In this document: positions 1 through 17,099 of the stretch, one piece after another
How positions within the stretch are numbered: the first letter of the stretch is position 1
Layout of the letters: each line of letters starts with the position of its first letter
Source: Cucumis sativus
Lineage: Eukaryota; Streptophyta; Magnoliopsida; Cucurbitales; Cucurbitaceae
Assembly: GCF_000004075.3 (NCBI RefSeq)
Contig: NC_026661.2
Coordinates: 1,612,001 to 1,676,000 of the forward strand
Direction of reading: 5' to 3'
Length of the DNA: 64,000 nucleotides
Program-made: the position numbers and the translations under genes
The notes under the pieces: generated by a model
Databases searched by the model: none
What the model saw: only the letters and a program-made list of their open reading frames with translations
What the model was told of the DNA's origin: nothing

Positions 1-617
1 TTCTTTTTCTCAAAAAGTGATAATAATAACTATAATAGTCATTGTAACAGTGTCTCAAACAGTAACAATAACAGCAAAGAATAATTTTTTTGACACAATC
101 GGATTGATCATCTTTCACTCGTTAATCGAATTATGACTTTTGTTTACTGATTTTGACGTGGATCCCATATATTAGTACGTGTGCACAATGAAGTAAACAA
201 CGCAAAAACAAAATTACACGGTTCACTTTTAAATTACCGTCGATTCATTCCGATTGCACAAGCCGGAAAAGAAGTTAATAGAATCTTATAAGAAATAAAA
301 AAAAAAAATGAAAAAGGGAGATGAGAGAAATACGAAAATTCCGACAGGATGAATATTCTAAAAATAGAAAGGTTTTTGGAGAGAAAAGAAAAAAGAAATG
401 GAAATGAAACGCACGCGCTCCACGCGCTAGTGTGCGGAATTTAGAAAAAGCTAAAAATAGTGTTTTTTATTTTAAAACTTTTAGAAATAGATTTTATCCT
501 TCCGGAAAAAGAGGACTTCGACACCGCTATTTCTTGCACGTGCCTTCCACGAACCAATCATAATTAACCAAAGTTTCCCACAATTAATATTATTATGCCT
601 AAACTATTTACAATCAA

Positions 618-652
<35 letters not shown>

Positions 653-2100
653 TTGTTTTTTTTTTTTTAACTTTCAAAATATTTATTTTAGTTTAAAAAC
701 TAAAAATGTTGTAATTTTAGAGACAACCAAACCAAATCAATGTTGATTATAATTATAACTATTTCCTTATTAAATGCATTAATCTATATATCCATAAAGT
801 TGCATTCCCACATCAACATATATTAATACTCATTTTCAAAGTCAAACCTATCTATTCATTAACAGTTAACAGCAAGATCATTAAGAGATGTCAAAAAAAT
901 ATATATATTTTTAAATCATAGTCAAAAATATAATCCTAACTAACAAGTTCAACTTAAAATTGGATGAATTAAATGTTTACAAACCTAAAAAATATAATGC
1001 TCTAAACTTTGAGCACAAAAAACATTAACTAAAGTATTATATTTTTGAAAGAAAAAAAAAACACTAATCATGCAAGTCAAGAATCTTAGTAGAACCAGAA
1101 TGAGCATAACTCAAACAACATAATGCTTACATTATCAATCTTAATGTTCAAAGCTCAATTTCTTTAAAAACAAATTTAGATGCAAGTATAGACTAGTTTA
1201 CACGTAATTTTCTATCTCAACATTCCAATAGTTTATAGTATAACCTAATTTTATTTTCGTGCAATGCAACAAATTAAACACCTCTGGTGAATCCATGAGA
1301 TCATTTATATGGAAACCGGTCTTTTCTATATGTTATCTAATTATGTTATTTTTTAAAAAAGTTATACGTACTAAGTTGAATAACTACGTAGTTAAACGTA
1401 ACCGATAATTTAAAAAGAATAGATTAACATGAATTTTAATTCCAAGTAAAAAATCTAAAATTTGAAATTACAAATAAATAAAAGAGGAAAGACAAAGAGA
1501 AAGAAAAGAACAATAATATATTTGTTAAGAACTTGGATCCATTTTCATCTTCAACCTAAAACCCGTGAGCGCAAGTCAAACGGGATCTCTCCTCTCTCTC
1601 TCTCTTTTCCTCGAAAACGCGTAATTTCTATGCTTTTCTTTCCCTAATTTTATACTCTTTGGATATTCTTAGACAATAATTTTAGTTTCTAAACTTAAAT
1701 TTTCTTCTATTCTTTACTTTTCCAATTCTCAATTATTCCCAATACGTTTTCAAAATAGGTCATTGACTTATTTTGCTATCAATGATAACAATTATTTAAA
1801 AAATATTTTGAAATTAAATTAAAATCAAGTGCTTGATTAAAAAAAAAAAAAGAGAGAAAAAAACATAATTCACAAAGATTATCCAGCATTATAAAAAGAA
1901 AAAAATGAGTGGGTAAATAATAATAATGATAATAAAAAGGTTTAGGCAAAATTAAAGGAGAAAAAGAAGAAAGTGGATTTTGATTAGGCAAAAAAAGACA
2001 AAATGAAAAAGAAGGGAAAAAAAAAGGAAAGGGTAAGGTGGTCAGCACTGACTTCCGATGTTTCTCAGCAGCAACATCCGAAACCAAATAACAAATCGGA
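1..2100. other. AT-rich spacer upstream of the kinase gene
   Basis: I see no supported gene here. The stretch is AT-rich with short frames only. A (TA)n microsatellite lies at about 621-650. The last 500 bases become purine-rich and probably include distal promoter of the kinase gene downstream. No RNA gene or mobile element could be recognised. Confidence 0.6.
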
Positions 2101-2774
2101 CTTGGTCCCCCGCTTATTTATATCTTTACATTTTTATTTTTCATATATCTATTTTTGTTCATTATTAATTAAACTTACTTCATCTTTTTCTTTTTCCTTT
2201 TCTTTTCTTTTCTTTTCTTTTAATACCCCATTTTTATCCCTTACATTTTTCCAGCTCAAATCATTTCCTTTCACTGTTCCCATGGATTCCATTTCTGTTT
2301 CCTCCATTGCTACACCACCATCACCAACAACAATCCGGTACCTTCTTAATCTTCTTTCTTTTTCATATTATCTTTTTGTCCTTTATTCCTCAATTATCCC
2401 AAACTCCTTCATTTTGACTCTTGTTATTATTATTATTATTATTATTTTTTAATTTGATGATGATGATGAATATGATTCTGATTTCATATATATGTCCGAT
2501 CCAGATCTCTTACTTACGTCTTATTACTACATCCTTTCATCTCTTTAATCCCAATGAATTTCAGAACGAATCCCCAATTTCTTCGATTTAGGGATTATTG
2601 ATTATTGATTATTGTTTGATTTATTTATTTATTGAATTTGTTTGTGTGTTTTTCGTTTTTCGTTTTTCTTAGGGGTTTCGTGATTTGATTGATGATGTTA
2701 TTGATGAGACTTAATTTGTGAGATTGGGTGTGAGAGACCGTGAAGGTCCGAGTTGAAGTGTGATTCTTTGTTTC
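2100..2774 (+). promoter_or_regulatory. Probable 5' leader of the kinase gene, with upstream ATGs
   Basis: Between about 2100 and 2774 the plus strand is pyrimidine-rich, as plant leaders often are. It contains upstream ATG frames, including one at 2283, and a (TTA)n run near 2424-2447. A donor-like GTACC near 2338 and an acceptor-like TTTCAG near 2564 could bound a leader intron. This is inference from splice signals; the transcription start was not located. Confidence 0.35.
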
Positions 2775-7877
<5,103 letters not shown>

Positions 7878-9226
7878 CTTCTGAACTGCGTGCTTGTACA
7901 GGTACTGATCGTCTATCAATATTTATTTCTCAATTCCATTACATAGGCAGATGACCACCAAGAATTCCTAATTATTGAGACTTACGAGCGCACCATTAGA
8001 CATACAATGACTTGGAATTCTGCAGGTTGTACAGCGGATATAGAGCTGGGGAATTGACACTTTCCTAACACGATTGAGCTCCTCTTCCTCCTAGTTTCTA
8101 GGATTGTTTGGGAGGATTTCTATGGTGAACACTCAGCTCGAGCATCTCTCTAATATTTCCTTCTTATCGCTGTATAGCCAAATGATGATGTGGTTAGAAA
8201 TATGAACTTTCAAGTGTGTGAAAGTGCAAGAGCTGTTTGAGTTGCTAGGTTCTTTTGCATAACGTTTTCTATTGGGGATTATATTATCTGTCTGTATAGA
8301 TACTATCTTCTACCTCTGGCTCAGATTTCATTCCAATATTGTAACTTTTCTCTCCATTGCTAATTCCATCAAGTTGCATTTGTTCCACGAAATCAATAGG
8401 CAATGAATAGTTTTATGTTTTACGTATGGAAACTAAATCTGACAAACTTCTATCTCATTGCAGCTTCTTAGAATGCTCTGCTGCTTTTGTGATACAGAAC
8501 CAACTTGTGATTCATAATGCTTCAAAGGAAATCAAAATATGTCCAAAATTGTTATATTTTATCAACCTTTAATGGGACATTTTTTCTTCCTATAAATGGA
8601 GAAGGTTTACATCATTTTCAAGTGTGAACAGCACATAAAATAATCTAGTACAATGACATGTCATTAATAGCCTGGCCCTCACAAACAAATGAAATTTACT
8701 ATTACATCAAAACATTACCATTTTTATACAATCTTTTTAGGGATGATTTTGTCTGTCATGGACCTAATGCGATGGTCATGTTTGTTACAATCTTCATTTT
8801 TCTCACTTTGTTGTGCTTTTGCCACAAATGTTGCGGGCATGATCATCACATTAGGGCTATGATATTGTATAAAAACAGTAGTGTGCTTTGACTCATAAGG
8901 TTATATTTCATTGGTCTGTAAGAAGAAGTCATTAATCATTTCTCGAGAATTAGTTATCCATACAAAAACTTGTAGAACTGATGCTAAACACTGCAAAAAT
9001 CAAGTAGAACAATTTTGTCATATATAAAACTTCTTGGATGCTATAAGGTTTTGTTACAAAATTTGTAAACAAATGCACACTATGAGTTTTTATATATTTA
9101 TACTTCATTTTGTAGAATGAAAAACACATATAGCATACTTATTTCAGAGCTTATGTAATGGCTAATGAAGAAGTAATCAGGACCTTCTCTGCAGCTCAAT
9201 TGAACCGTCATTCCTTGGTTACTATC

Positions 9227-9518
9227 TTAAGCAGGGGTCTCATTCGCAATCGATATTTCCTGCATGGGGAAAAGCAAGCAATGTTATAAACTAAACTAAC
9301 CATGTCGGGTTGAAGACAAGAACAAAAGATGACACCAGCTTCTTTTGATAAAAAATCTATAGAAATGTAGTTCAATTTTTTTATTTAAAAAAAGAATCCC
9401 ACTTGGCTACCCAGCGTTTACCGTGGGCACGATAACTGGTACACCAGAGGTGCGTCCTTCCCGGTCCTCTCGTACTAGGGAAAGGTCCTCTCAATGCTCT
9501 AACGCCCACACTGGATGT

Positions 9519-9553
<35 letters not shown>

Positions 9554-11921
9554 ACTTACTACTACTCTCGAGTGTAGTCCATGTAGAGGATTACCAAACT
9601 CATTTTCCCTTCAACTACTTCCCGACCAAAAAGAAGAGAACGATCCAAGGAAAAAAAAAGCATCCAACAAAATCTTTGGGTAATGGAAGAAATACAGCCG
9701 CCAACAAACATCAATTCACCCATATAAACATTTTCACATATGAGCGTAATCCATATATAAAAAGGAAAGATCAAAGGAGTAAATATATCCCTAGAAAAAC
9801 ATGTTTCAGATGGACCAAGTAGCTTAGAGGGTCACTCCATATATGAAGTGAAAGCATTGAAGGTAGAGAGAATAACTAAGGCGATTACCAGGCTACAATT
9901 GTGCACGAATGATGAAACCAGAGGTGAAGTGTTCTTTTTCTAGAATATTAAACACGACCTCACAAAAACCTAAAGAATATCATCTAAAATTGAATGAACT
10001 GTTCAGTAACTGTGAAAACTTGCCTTCAATTTCGATGTGCTTGAGAAGATGCATCTTGATGTAATTGCATGACCGTGAGCAAAAAGCCATCCAACTTCAC
10101 AGTACGTATCCCCACTGTCTTTACTTTCTTTAAGGGAACACCATAGTTGCTTGGGAAGCAGCTTGAGTTCTGATTCAGTTCTCACCGACTTTTGCACATT
10201 GTCAGCCAAAAGTTCTTGTATAACATTCTGCAGTCAGTTTTCCAGTAAATGGAGTTATTTTGTGCCTGTGAAAGTCACCTTAGCACGCTTACAGTGACAC
10301 CAAAACAAACAAATAGATAGACTCTAAATTCTTACTATTGGATTATAAGATGGATTAGTTGCTGTACAAACTTAAAACTAGTTGACCAGACAAACATTTT
10401 TGCAACAGACAAAGAGTAGTAAAGTGCATGCTGAAGCTTAAGATATAACTTAACACCAATAATTTAAACAACAATGAGGTGTGGAATAACTTGTTGATGA
10501 ATAAAAGTTACAGAATTTGTTGATATCTTCTGAAAAGCAACAGAATCACAGATTTTGATGGTGATGCCAGGTGAACCTTTAATTTCATAGTTATAAACAA
10601 GAACAAGAAAAGGTGAAAATTGTTCTAAGAAGCATAAAGAACAGAAAATCATAAGTTCTGGATCAACAGGAAAGCATTGGATTAGACATGACGAACCAAA
10701 AATGGTAGCATCTAACTAAAACCTGAGATTTCAGGATCACTTCACCGTGCTACAAAAGTAAAAGCAAGGTAAATATAACTCACAATCTGAGAACCATCAA
10801 AGCGGGCAACAGAGACAGGACCCTGCCATTCCCCAACCACCTCAGAAGCTTTCAAGGCAGCTGTAGAAGCAAACGCTGAGTCTGCGATGGCACATCCACC
10901 AAGTTGTTCTCCATTTCTGAATGGCCCATACCACTGCTCACAGAAAACTCTGATATTCTGCAACACTAGCCGTGAACCCTCAACTCGCACAACCTGAACA
11001 ACCCTCACACGAGATTCACGATCATGAGGATTGACCAGGCAATGCTCCAACTCCATTAACTTACAAGAACCTCTAACCTCAATTGGCCAGACAACTACAT
11101 AACATCCACTACGTTGATATCCAAAGGCATTCACTTCGTCATTTCCCCCAATTCCATCTCTAATATTTCTCTCATCGATGCTGTAACGAGTTGCAGCATC
11201 GGCTTCACATCCCACCGTAGGAAGTAGCTTTATTGTCTTGTACATGAGAGAGGGTTGCTCAGGTTCTGCAAGAGTTGGGCATTGTGTTTGCCAATCGAAA
11301 ACCTTAACCTCCCATTCTCTATAAGCATCTGGTACAACGGATTCCGGAAGCTCAATTGGCGTTCCTTCATAAGAAAAATCCGCACCATATCCATCCCACT
11401 CGCCAGAGACGTTTTGAGCAAAATCAGACCATCCTTAAAACGAATAATAACACAAAATCAATCTTCCAAATGTCCAAAAATCGAGCCAAATTTCGTCTCA
11501 AAGATTTATAAGCATGAAAAATGAAATCACACAACCACCCGCTTCAGTAATTAGAAACTAAGAACAACCAATTCAGTCATTTGACGTTGCAACTAATTCT
11601 AATCAGAACTAATAACACAACGAACACAAAATAGAGCAGTAAAAGAAAATTATTCCAATAATACTTACCAGGACCAGGAGCAGAACAGGAGCTGTAACTT
11701 TGAACATGAGCATCGGAAAGAGCAGTTTTAGCGACGAGAGAAGAGGCCCCCGGAGAGGCGTTTATACCGATGTTTGAAGACGAACGACGATTACAATGAA
11801 GAATACGCTGCGATTGAAGACGAGAGAAGCAGCGATGATGCAAAAGGGCAGAAGAAGAAACGACGGAGGAGGACAAGGCTCTGTTCTGGCAAATAACACT
11901 GCTAGAAGAAGCGAACGCCAT
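9227..11921 (-). CDS. Conserved plastid-targeted protein of unknown function
   Basis: Four exons on the minus strand (11669-11921, 10784-11433, 10024-10227, 9227-9259) join in frame into 379 residues. The first 60-80 residues are rich in Ser, Ala and Arg with almost no acidic residues, a typical chloroplast transit peptide. The mature part starts with a Trp-Asp-Gly-Tyr-Gly segment ([11 protein letters not shown]), followed by a large second exon with several Trp- and Cys-containing blocks; a second GEWQGP block recurs near its end, suggesting two related beta-rich halves. I do not recognise the family securely; a lipocalin-like or DUF3598-like protein is possible but unproven. Introns 1 and 2 use GT-AG ends. 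The last intron appears to start with GC (AAG|GCAAGT) and contains a plastid 23S rRNA insertion. The final exon is only eleven codons including the stop. The gene is convergent with the kinase gene. Confidence 0.8.
9400..9553 (-). pseudogene. Nuclear plastid-DNA insert: fragment of chloroplast 23S rRNA
   Basis: Read on the minus strand, this 154-bp stretch matches, from memory, the 3' part of chloroplast 23S rRNA, including the sarcin-ricin region signature CTAGTACGAGAGGACCGG. The match is nearly continuous with only a few apparent differences and stops abruptly on both sides in AT-rich intron sequence. The GC-rich composition contrasts sharply with its surroundings. It is a non-functional transfer of plastid DNA to the nucleus, lying inside the last intron of the plastid-targeted gene and on the same strand as it. 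Confidence 0.9.
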
Positions 11922-12299
11922 TAAAATCCTAGAAAGAAAGCGTCAACAACTGTTTGTAATTCAGATGAATTGAAAGAAAGTCTCCGGTTTCCTCAGCCCC
12001 AGACTCGCCGGAGCAGAAGGGAAGCGGAGAATTTTGAAAGGGAGAAGAGAGAATCGGCGAAGGTAAGTCTGAGAATGAATAATGTATTTGTAATTTGTAA
12101 ACAAATGGAGAAGAAAAATAGATAACAAAAATAAAATGGAGAAGAAAATGCCAAATTGAACTCAATGTAATGTGAACTGTTCCCAAACGACGTCGCTTTG
12201 TTCCATCTGTCATAACAACTTGCAAAAGGAACTCAACTACGTGGCAGTTTGTCAGATGACGTTAGAGGAGCTCGACCCAATAAGATTTTGTTTTGGACC

Positions 12300-14280
12300 T
12301 GTCTGACCCAATAATAAGGTAAGGAGCGTATGAGGCTTTTGGGCCCAAATATGTTTTGATTTTCGTCCTTTTCACGAAAAATATTTCAGATGACTGTGAA
12401 AATGGAAAAAAAAAAAAATTAGATAACAAACTTTAAAAGAGCAAATTTAAAAAATTTAAAATTTATAGTAAAATTGGGGTTGTAGACGGATTTTTTTTTT
12501 CATAGGATACACTGTATTTGTATATGTAAAAAGGTAAAAAATGATATGCGATATCACAAATTCACAGATACATTGTATTTGCAAAAACCATCAATTTTGA
12601 AAAATATTAAATAACTTTTTATTTTCGAACTATATAAGATTACACAAACAATTTATATAAGATTACACAAACAATTTATGTCTCCAATTTACACATATTT
12701 TTTTGAATTTTTAGGTTTCAAATCAATTACTTAACAATTTATTTATATAATTTATAATATATATCATAATTACTATTTGAATTCAATTTTGTTTGTTGAG
12801 AGGTTATATATAGTAAATACTGTTTGAAATCAAATTTTGTTGTCACCTCTAAAATATGGTTATAATTTCTATCACTTTTTGGTTTTATAAAGTTTCTTTT
12901 AATATTTTATTATATAATACATAATACATATTTTTCAAATTTCTAATAACAATTTGAAGTTAGATTTTATTGGATAAAATCATTCACTTCAATTCTTTTA
13001 AACGATCCTATCCTAAAATAATTATAAACATAAATTCAACATTTTTTAATTATTTATATTTCAAAATATTAATAAAAAAAATTGAATTTAAATACCTCAA
13101 AAATACATATGCTTAATAACAATTCGAATTAAAAATATTATCATTCTAAAATCGTGTTAATTACGATTGTCCACTTATTTTATTAAAGCAAATTCACTCC
13201 TATTTAGTTTAGTTGATCTCTCTAAAATAATCGCAAACATAAATTCAATATCTTTCGATTATTTATATTCCAAAATATTTATAAAAATTTGAATTTAAAT
13301 ACCTCAAAAGTGCAACAATTTCACTTTTTTATATTTTCAGCCGATTTTAGCTGTATAGAGAAAAATTCTTATGGTACAATCTTTATTTGTGTAGGTTATA
13401 ATGATGGAATATAACCGAAATGATATTTGCAAATAATTCTGCATAAAAATATTAAATAAATATTTGTTTTTGGGATGGATCTAATTGAATCAACATCCCT
13501 ACATTTATGCCTACAATTTATATAGGATTTTAGTGTTTGTAGGTTTCAAATTAAGTAATTAACAATTTATTTAGGTATGGTTGTTAAAATTAAAATTTTG
13601 ATCCTAAACCCTATAATTATGATGCATTTAATGTATATATGATTATTCTAAGAAAATTTTGTTATTTTCCTACAATCGTGTTAATTGATTTTCTTAAACT
13701 TTTCATATTTCTAATAACAATTTATATAACATAATAATAAACTGAAATTAAAGTTGTATCTTATCTCTATAATTTATAATTATTATGCATTTAATAGGAT
13801 TATTCGAAGTAAATTTTGATCTCTCTAAAATAATGTCAAACATAACTTCAAAATTTTAGGATTATCTTGTTAATATCACTTATCTATATACCATAATTGT
13901 TTTTTTAAAAATAGATTTTAAATTTTGATTTGAAACTGCCAAAATATTAAAATTGTTTTAAAATTTTATAAAAATGGGTATTGTTGATAATAATTTCAAT
14001 TTAAAATTTTATCATCGCTAAAATCGGGTTAGAATTATCCACTTGTGTTATTAAATATTTTATCATCCCCTAAAATCGTGTTATTTGTACCATATCTCCA
14101 AAATAATGACAAACATAAATTTAACATTTTCAAATTATTTATGTTTCAAAATTTATAAAAAAAAATTGAATATTTTATTTTTGAAAGAAATTAATTGAGA
14201 AGAAAAGATTTGTTTTATTTAAATTGGAAAAGAAAAAGGAAAAGTAAGATATTTAAGAGAAAATAATAATATAATAATAT
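12300..14280. repeat. Decayed dispersed/tandem AT-rich repeat array
   Basis: A unit of about 100 bases, recognisable by CAAACATAAATTCAA followed by ATTATTTATATTTCAAAATA and a Lys/Leu-rich AT tail ending TTGAATTTAAATACCTCAAAA, recurs near 13020-13105, 13225-13310 and 14105-14175, with a partial copy near 13835. A second motif, TAAAATCGTGTTA, recurs near 13148, 14020 and 14080. Copies are diverged. No coding frame of note is present. It could be an old tandem repeat or an internally repetitive mobile element. Confidence 0.5.
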
Positions 14281-14289
14281 TTATTATTA

Positions 14290-15035
14290 TTACTATTCAT
14301 CATCCTCTTCATTCTCACCAAATCTTAGCCGTCGACGACACCTCCATCTCTGTTTGTTCGAGTGTTCTCCATCCAGTCGAAAGAAAACGTCTCCTCCACT
14401 GCACGTCACTAGTCGCATTTTTACTTCATCCAAAGTTGAGTGCCTTTGCGCCGCTTGTTCCTTCATGCATTGCACGTCCAACCACGTCGGTCTCCTTCAT
14501 CATCATTTGTTCACCGATTCTGTCAAAACTTCCAGCTACCGTCAGTCGTCGAATTTTAGTGACTTTGTGATTGTTGGGGTTTTGTTGAACTTTTTCTAAA
14601 TTATACGATGAAGTTAAGAAAATGTTTTGATTTGCATTTGTGTTGGATGTGAGTAAGAAAAAAAAATGTTAAAGATTTTGAGGGGAAAATACACCAAAAG
14701 AAAAAAAGAATGTTTAAATTTGATAGAATAACCTATATTTAATAAACGTGTTTAGTAAGGTTTAAGTAAAGGGTGAATTTTGTTATAAATGCAAAAACAT
14801 TTAAGTAAAGGGAAAAGAAAGCATTGGAGAGTTGAATATGAGTAAGAAAATAAAAAAAAAGGAAAAAAAGAGAGAGTGTGGTTATTAGTTTAAAAAGTTT
14901 TCCATAAATATAAGTGATTAGAAGTGGAGTTGTAAGGTAATGGGATTTAAGTGAACCAAATAATTTCCATATCTGAAATTACCCAACGGTCTCATTCTCA
15001 AGATTTATTTTCCATAAATTGAACTCTCTTCTTAC
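14290..15035. other. Spacer upstream of the RING gene
   Basis: From 14290 to about 14600 composition is more balanced and short frames are open on both strands, but none resembles a protein I know. From 14600 to 15035 the DNA is A-rich and probably serves as promoter for the RING gene. Confidence 0.4.
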
Positions 15036-15036
15036 C

Positions 15037-15043
15037 TATAAAT
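15037..15043 (+). promoter_or_regulatory. TATA box of the RING-H2 gene
   Basis: TATAAAT sits 53 bases before the ATG at 15096, in a pyrimidine-rich context. This would place transcription start near 15068 and give a short leader of roughly 28 bases. Confidence 0.55.
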
Positions 15044-15095
15044 CAAACTTTCTACTTCACCTCCACACAATCAAAAACCAATTCTTCAATTAACA

Positions 15096-15788
15096 ATGTC
15101 TTTTGCTATTTCTAATCCCATTCAGTACCGTCTCTACGCCTCCGGCACCGGAGGCAATGGAGTATTACAAGTTAATATAAGCTTTATCCAACAAATCATC
15201 TCTGTTTCTCCCCTCACCGGACGTCCCCATGAAGTCCTCCATCAAACTCCAAGGATTCCGTACCACAATGCTCTCTTTTATCTCTCCTTACGCCAACTCC
15301 AAAGTCCGTTGTTCTACATCACTCAAATTCTCTCCTCACTCAACATCCGCCCTGCCGCTTCCCAAAACATGGCTCGTCGTATCGCTTCCCACATCCTACA
15401 AATGCCTGACAGAAACAGCGAGACGAATTTCCATATCCTCGCTGAAGTGGATTTCATTCGACTGATTTGGCTGCCATCAATGGGTGGAGGCGGTGCAGGG
15501 GCGGAGGAAACAGTTGTGTTGGATGAAGCTCCGCCGGCAGTGAAGAGGGGAGTGGGGGTGGCGAGGGGAGAGAGGTTGAGATCGGAAGAAAAGATGGAGG
15601 AATTGGGAGATTGCAGCATCTGTTTGGATGAATTGAGTTGTGAAAAGAGGGAGGTGATGAGGATTCCTTGTGGCCATGTTTACCATGAATCGTGCATCTT
15701 CAAGTGGCTTGAGAATCACAATTCTTGTCCTTTGTGTAGAAAGCCATTGCACCACGACGACGACGACGAGGAGGAGTACTCATGGTGA
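15096..15788 (+). CDS. RING-H2 finger protein, probable E3 ubiquitin ligase
   Basis: Intronless gene of 230 residues. A C3H2C3 RING finger lies near the C-terminus (about residues 173-215): CSIC, then CGH, YH, ESC and CPLC with correct spacing, including the Trp between the last two metal pairs (FKWLENH) that usually contacts the E2 enzyme. The 120 residues before it form a variable region without transmembrane segments, so the protein is probably cytosolic or nuclear. A short acidic tail (HHDDDDEEEYSW) ends the protein. Many plant genomes carry expanded families of such small intronless RING-H2 genes; the exact substrate cannot be read from sequence. The first ATG after a good TATA box was chosen as the start. 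Confidence 0.88.
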   Translation: MSFAISNPIQYRLYASGTGGNGVLQVNISFIQQIISVSPLTGRPHEVLHQTPRIPYHNALFYLSLRQLQSPLFYITQILSSLNIRPAASQNMARRIASHILQMPDRNSETNFHILAEVDFIRLIWLPSMGGGGAGAEETVVLDEAPPAVKRGVGVARGERLRSEEKMEELGDCSICLDELSCEKREVMRIPCGHVYHESCIFKWLENHNSCPLCRKPLHHDDDDEEEYSW

Positions 15789-16341
15789 TAATTCATCCAT
15801 TCTTTTTTGTGAAGTTTTTCGTAATTGGGATTCTAATTCTATCAATTACTCTTTCTTCCCAAAGGGAAGAGAAGAAAATTCTTCAATCCTCTGTATTCTT
15901 TTACTACATCTGGTAGTAATGATCACAACTTTAGCAATGTTAATAGTAATACTATGCACAGATTCAAATCTTGTTATATTCTCATCACTACTTTTTTTTT
16001 TCTTCTAATCCTAATATCTGTTTTTTAGTTTATAACATTTGATCTGTTGCTCCCTACTTAACAATCTAACCAAATATAAAATTCAACAACAGAATACCTA
16101 ACTAAAACAAAAATCTACAGTCCAATACAAATAATACTTGATTCATTTATCTTCAAAATTCACAACTCTATGCTCCAAATAGCCATTCGAGATGCCATCT
16201 GAAGTATACATGTATGCATTTTGTACATCAAGTTTGTTTATTTCAAGTTTAATTACGTGTTAGGGGAAAAATTCCCTTTTTATTCGTAATTCAAATACAA
16301 AAAGTATTAATCGCAAGTCGGAATCTCGACTTTAACGAACC

Positions 16342-16668
16342 CTAACCCTCTACATGTTCACTCGACATTGCATCTTCGACCTTCCTCTTCGAATAGCTCG
16401 TCCTTCTTTCCTTCTTATCTGCAAACTTCAAGAATTTTCGGAGCGGCGTAGCACCGGTACCCGCGTCGGCGCTGGTGGTTGAAGCTTCTGGATCTTTCTT
16501 CAAATGGCGGTTGAATTGACACATTGTGTTGAGAAAATGGAGCAAAAGAGCGAATAAACAGACACCGGCACAAATGGAGAACAATCCAATGAAGCTCTGC
16601 AAGTGAAGTTGTTTGGAATCGGAATCTCCTGAACTGCAAAGATTTTGTTGAGAACCACTTGCTGTGAA
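16342..16668 (-). pseudogene. C-terminal fragment of a plant glutamate receptor-like channel
   Basis: On the minus strand a frame ending at 16342 reads like the last transmembrane segment and cytosolic tail of plant GLR channels: LHLQSFIGLFSICAGVCLFA, then a hydrophobic run ending in MCQFNRH, then a basic tail. Just upstream, the family's IHxKW block is also present (IHSKWFSTKS), but it lies in another frame, one base out of register before the CSSGDSDSKQ stretch. Sequence above 16670 does not continue the protein. About 105 residues survive of a protein usually near 900. A short truncated pseudogene is the best reading; an unsequenced upstream partner is unlikely given the spacing. Confidence 0.7.
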
Positions 16669-16854
16669 TCATTTAAAACCTATAAACCCACTTAGATGAA
16701 ATTATTTCTTTTGAATACCATTAGTTGCATTATGTGTGATGAGTTAATGTTTAAACTATTTTATTCTTGTTTGTAATCAACATGATGGTCTAGGTTTTGT
16801 TGCATACAATGTTACAAAAGAGGTGTACTGGAGACTATGATCAGTGAACAATGA

Positions 16855-17030
16855 TTAAAATGGGTGATAACGATACTCGTTGGTTTCACATCAAAGCTAT
16901 CGTTCAACAAGAAAAGGAATTTTATCAATCGAATTCATGGAGAAAGGGGGGGAATGGACAAGTAACAAGGATGGGCTGGAAAAAAGAGGAGGAGATCAAG
17001 ACAACGTTATTCTAAAGGGTATTCAACGGT
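16855..17030 (+). mobile_element. LINE remnant (endonuclease-RT linker region)
   Basis: The plus strand encodes GDNDTRWFHIKAIVQQ followed, after a frame change, by KRNFINRIHG and a Gly-rich stretch, then TTLF-like residues. This order is the conserved linker of plant non-LTR retrotransposon polyproteins (G-D-x-N-T-x-x-F-H ... N-x-I ... G-x-W). Only about 170 bases remain and the frame is broken, so it is a dead fragment. Family assignment is by motif memory. Confidence 0.5.
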
Positions 17031-17099
17031 GGTATATAGATATATATATATTGTTAACGAAAATTTTACTAATAAAAATATAAATAAGATGATCGAAAC

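Noticed and set aside
2003-2452. 149-codon plus-strand frame before the kinase
   Set aside because: Low-complexity Phe/Ser-rich translation of pyrimidine-rich leader sequence; no resemblance to a protein.
9400-9553. Functional rRNA gene
   Set aside because: Only 154 bp of a roughly 2.8-kb plastid rRNA, inside an intron; a transferred fragment.
15323-15755. Minus-strand frames under the RING gene
   Set aside because: Shadows of the plus-strand RING-H2 coding sequence, which alone shows a real domain.
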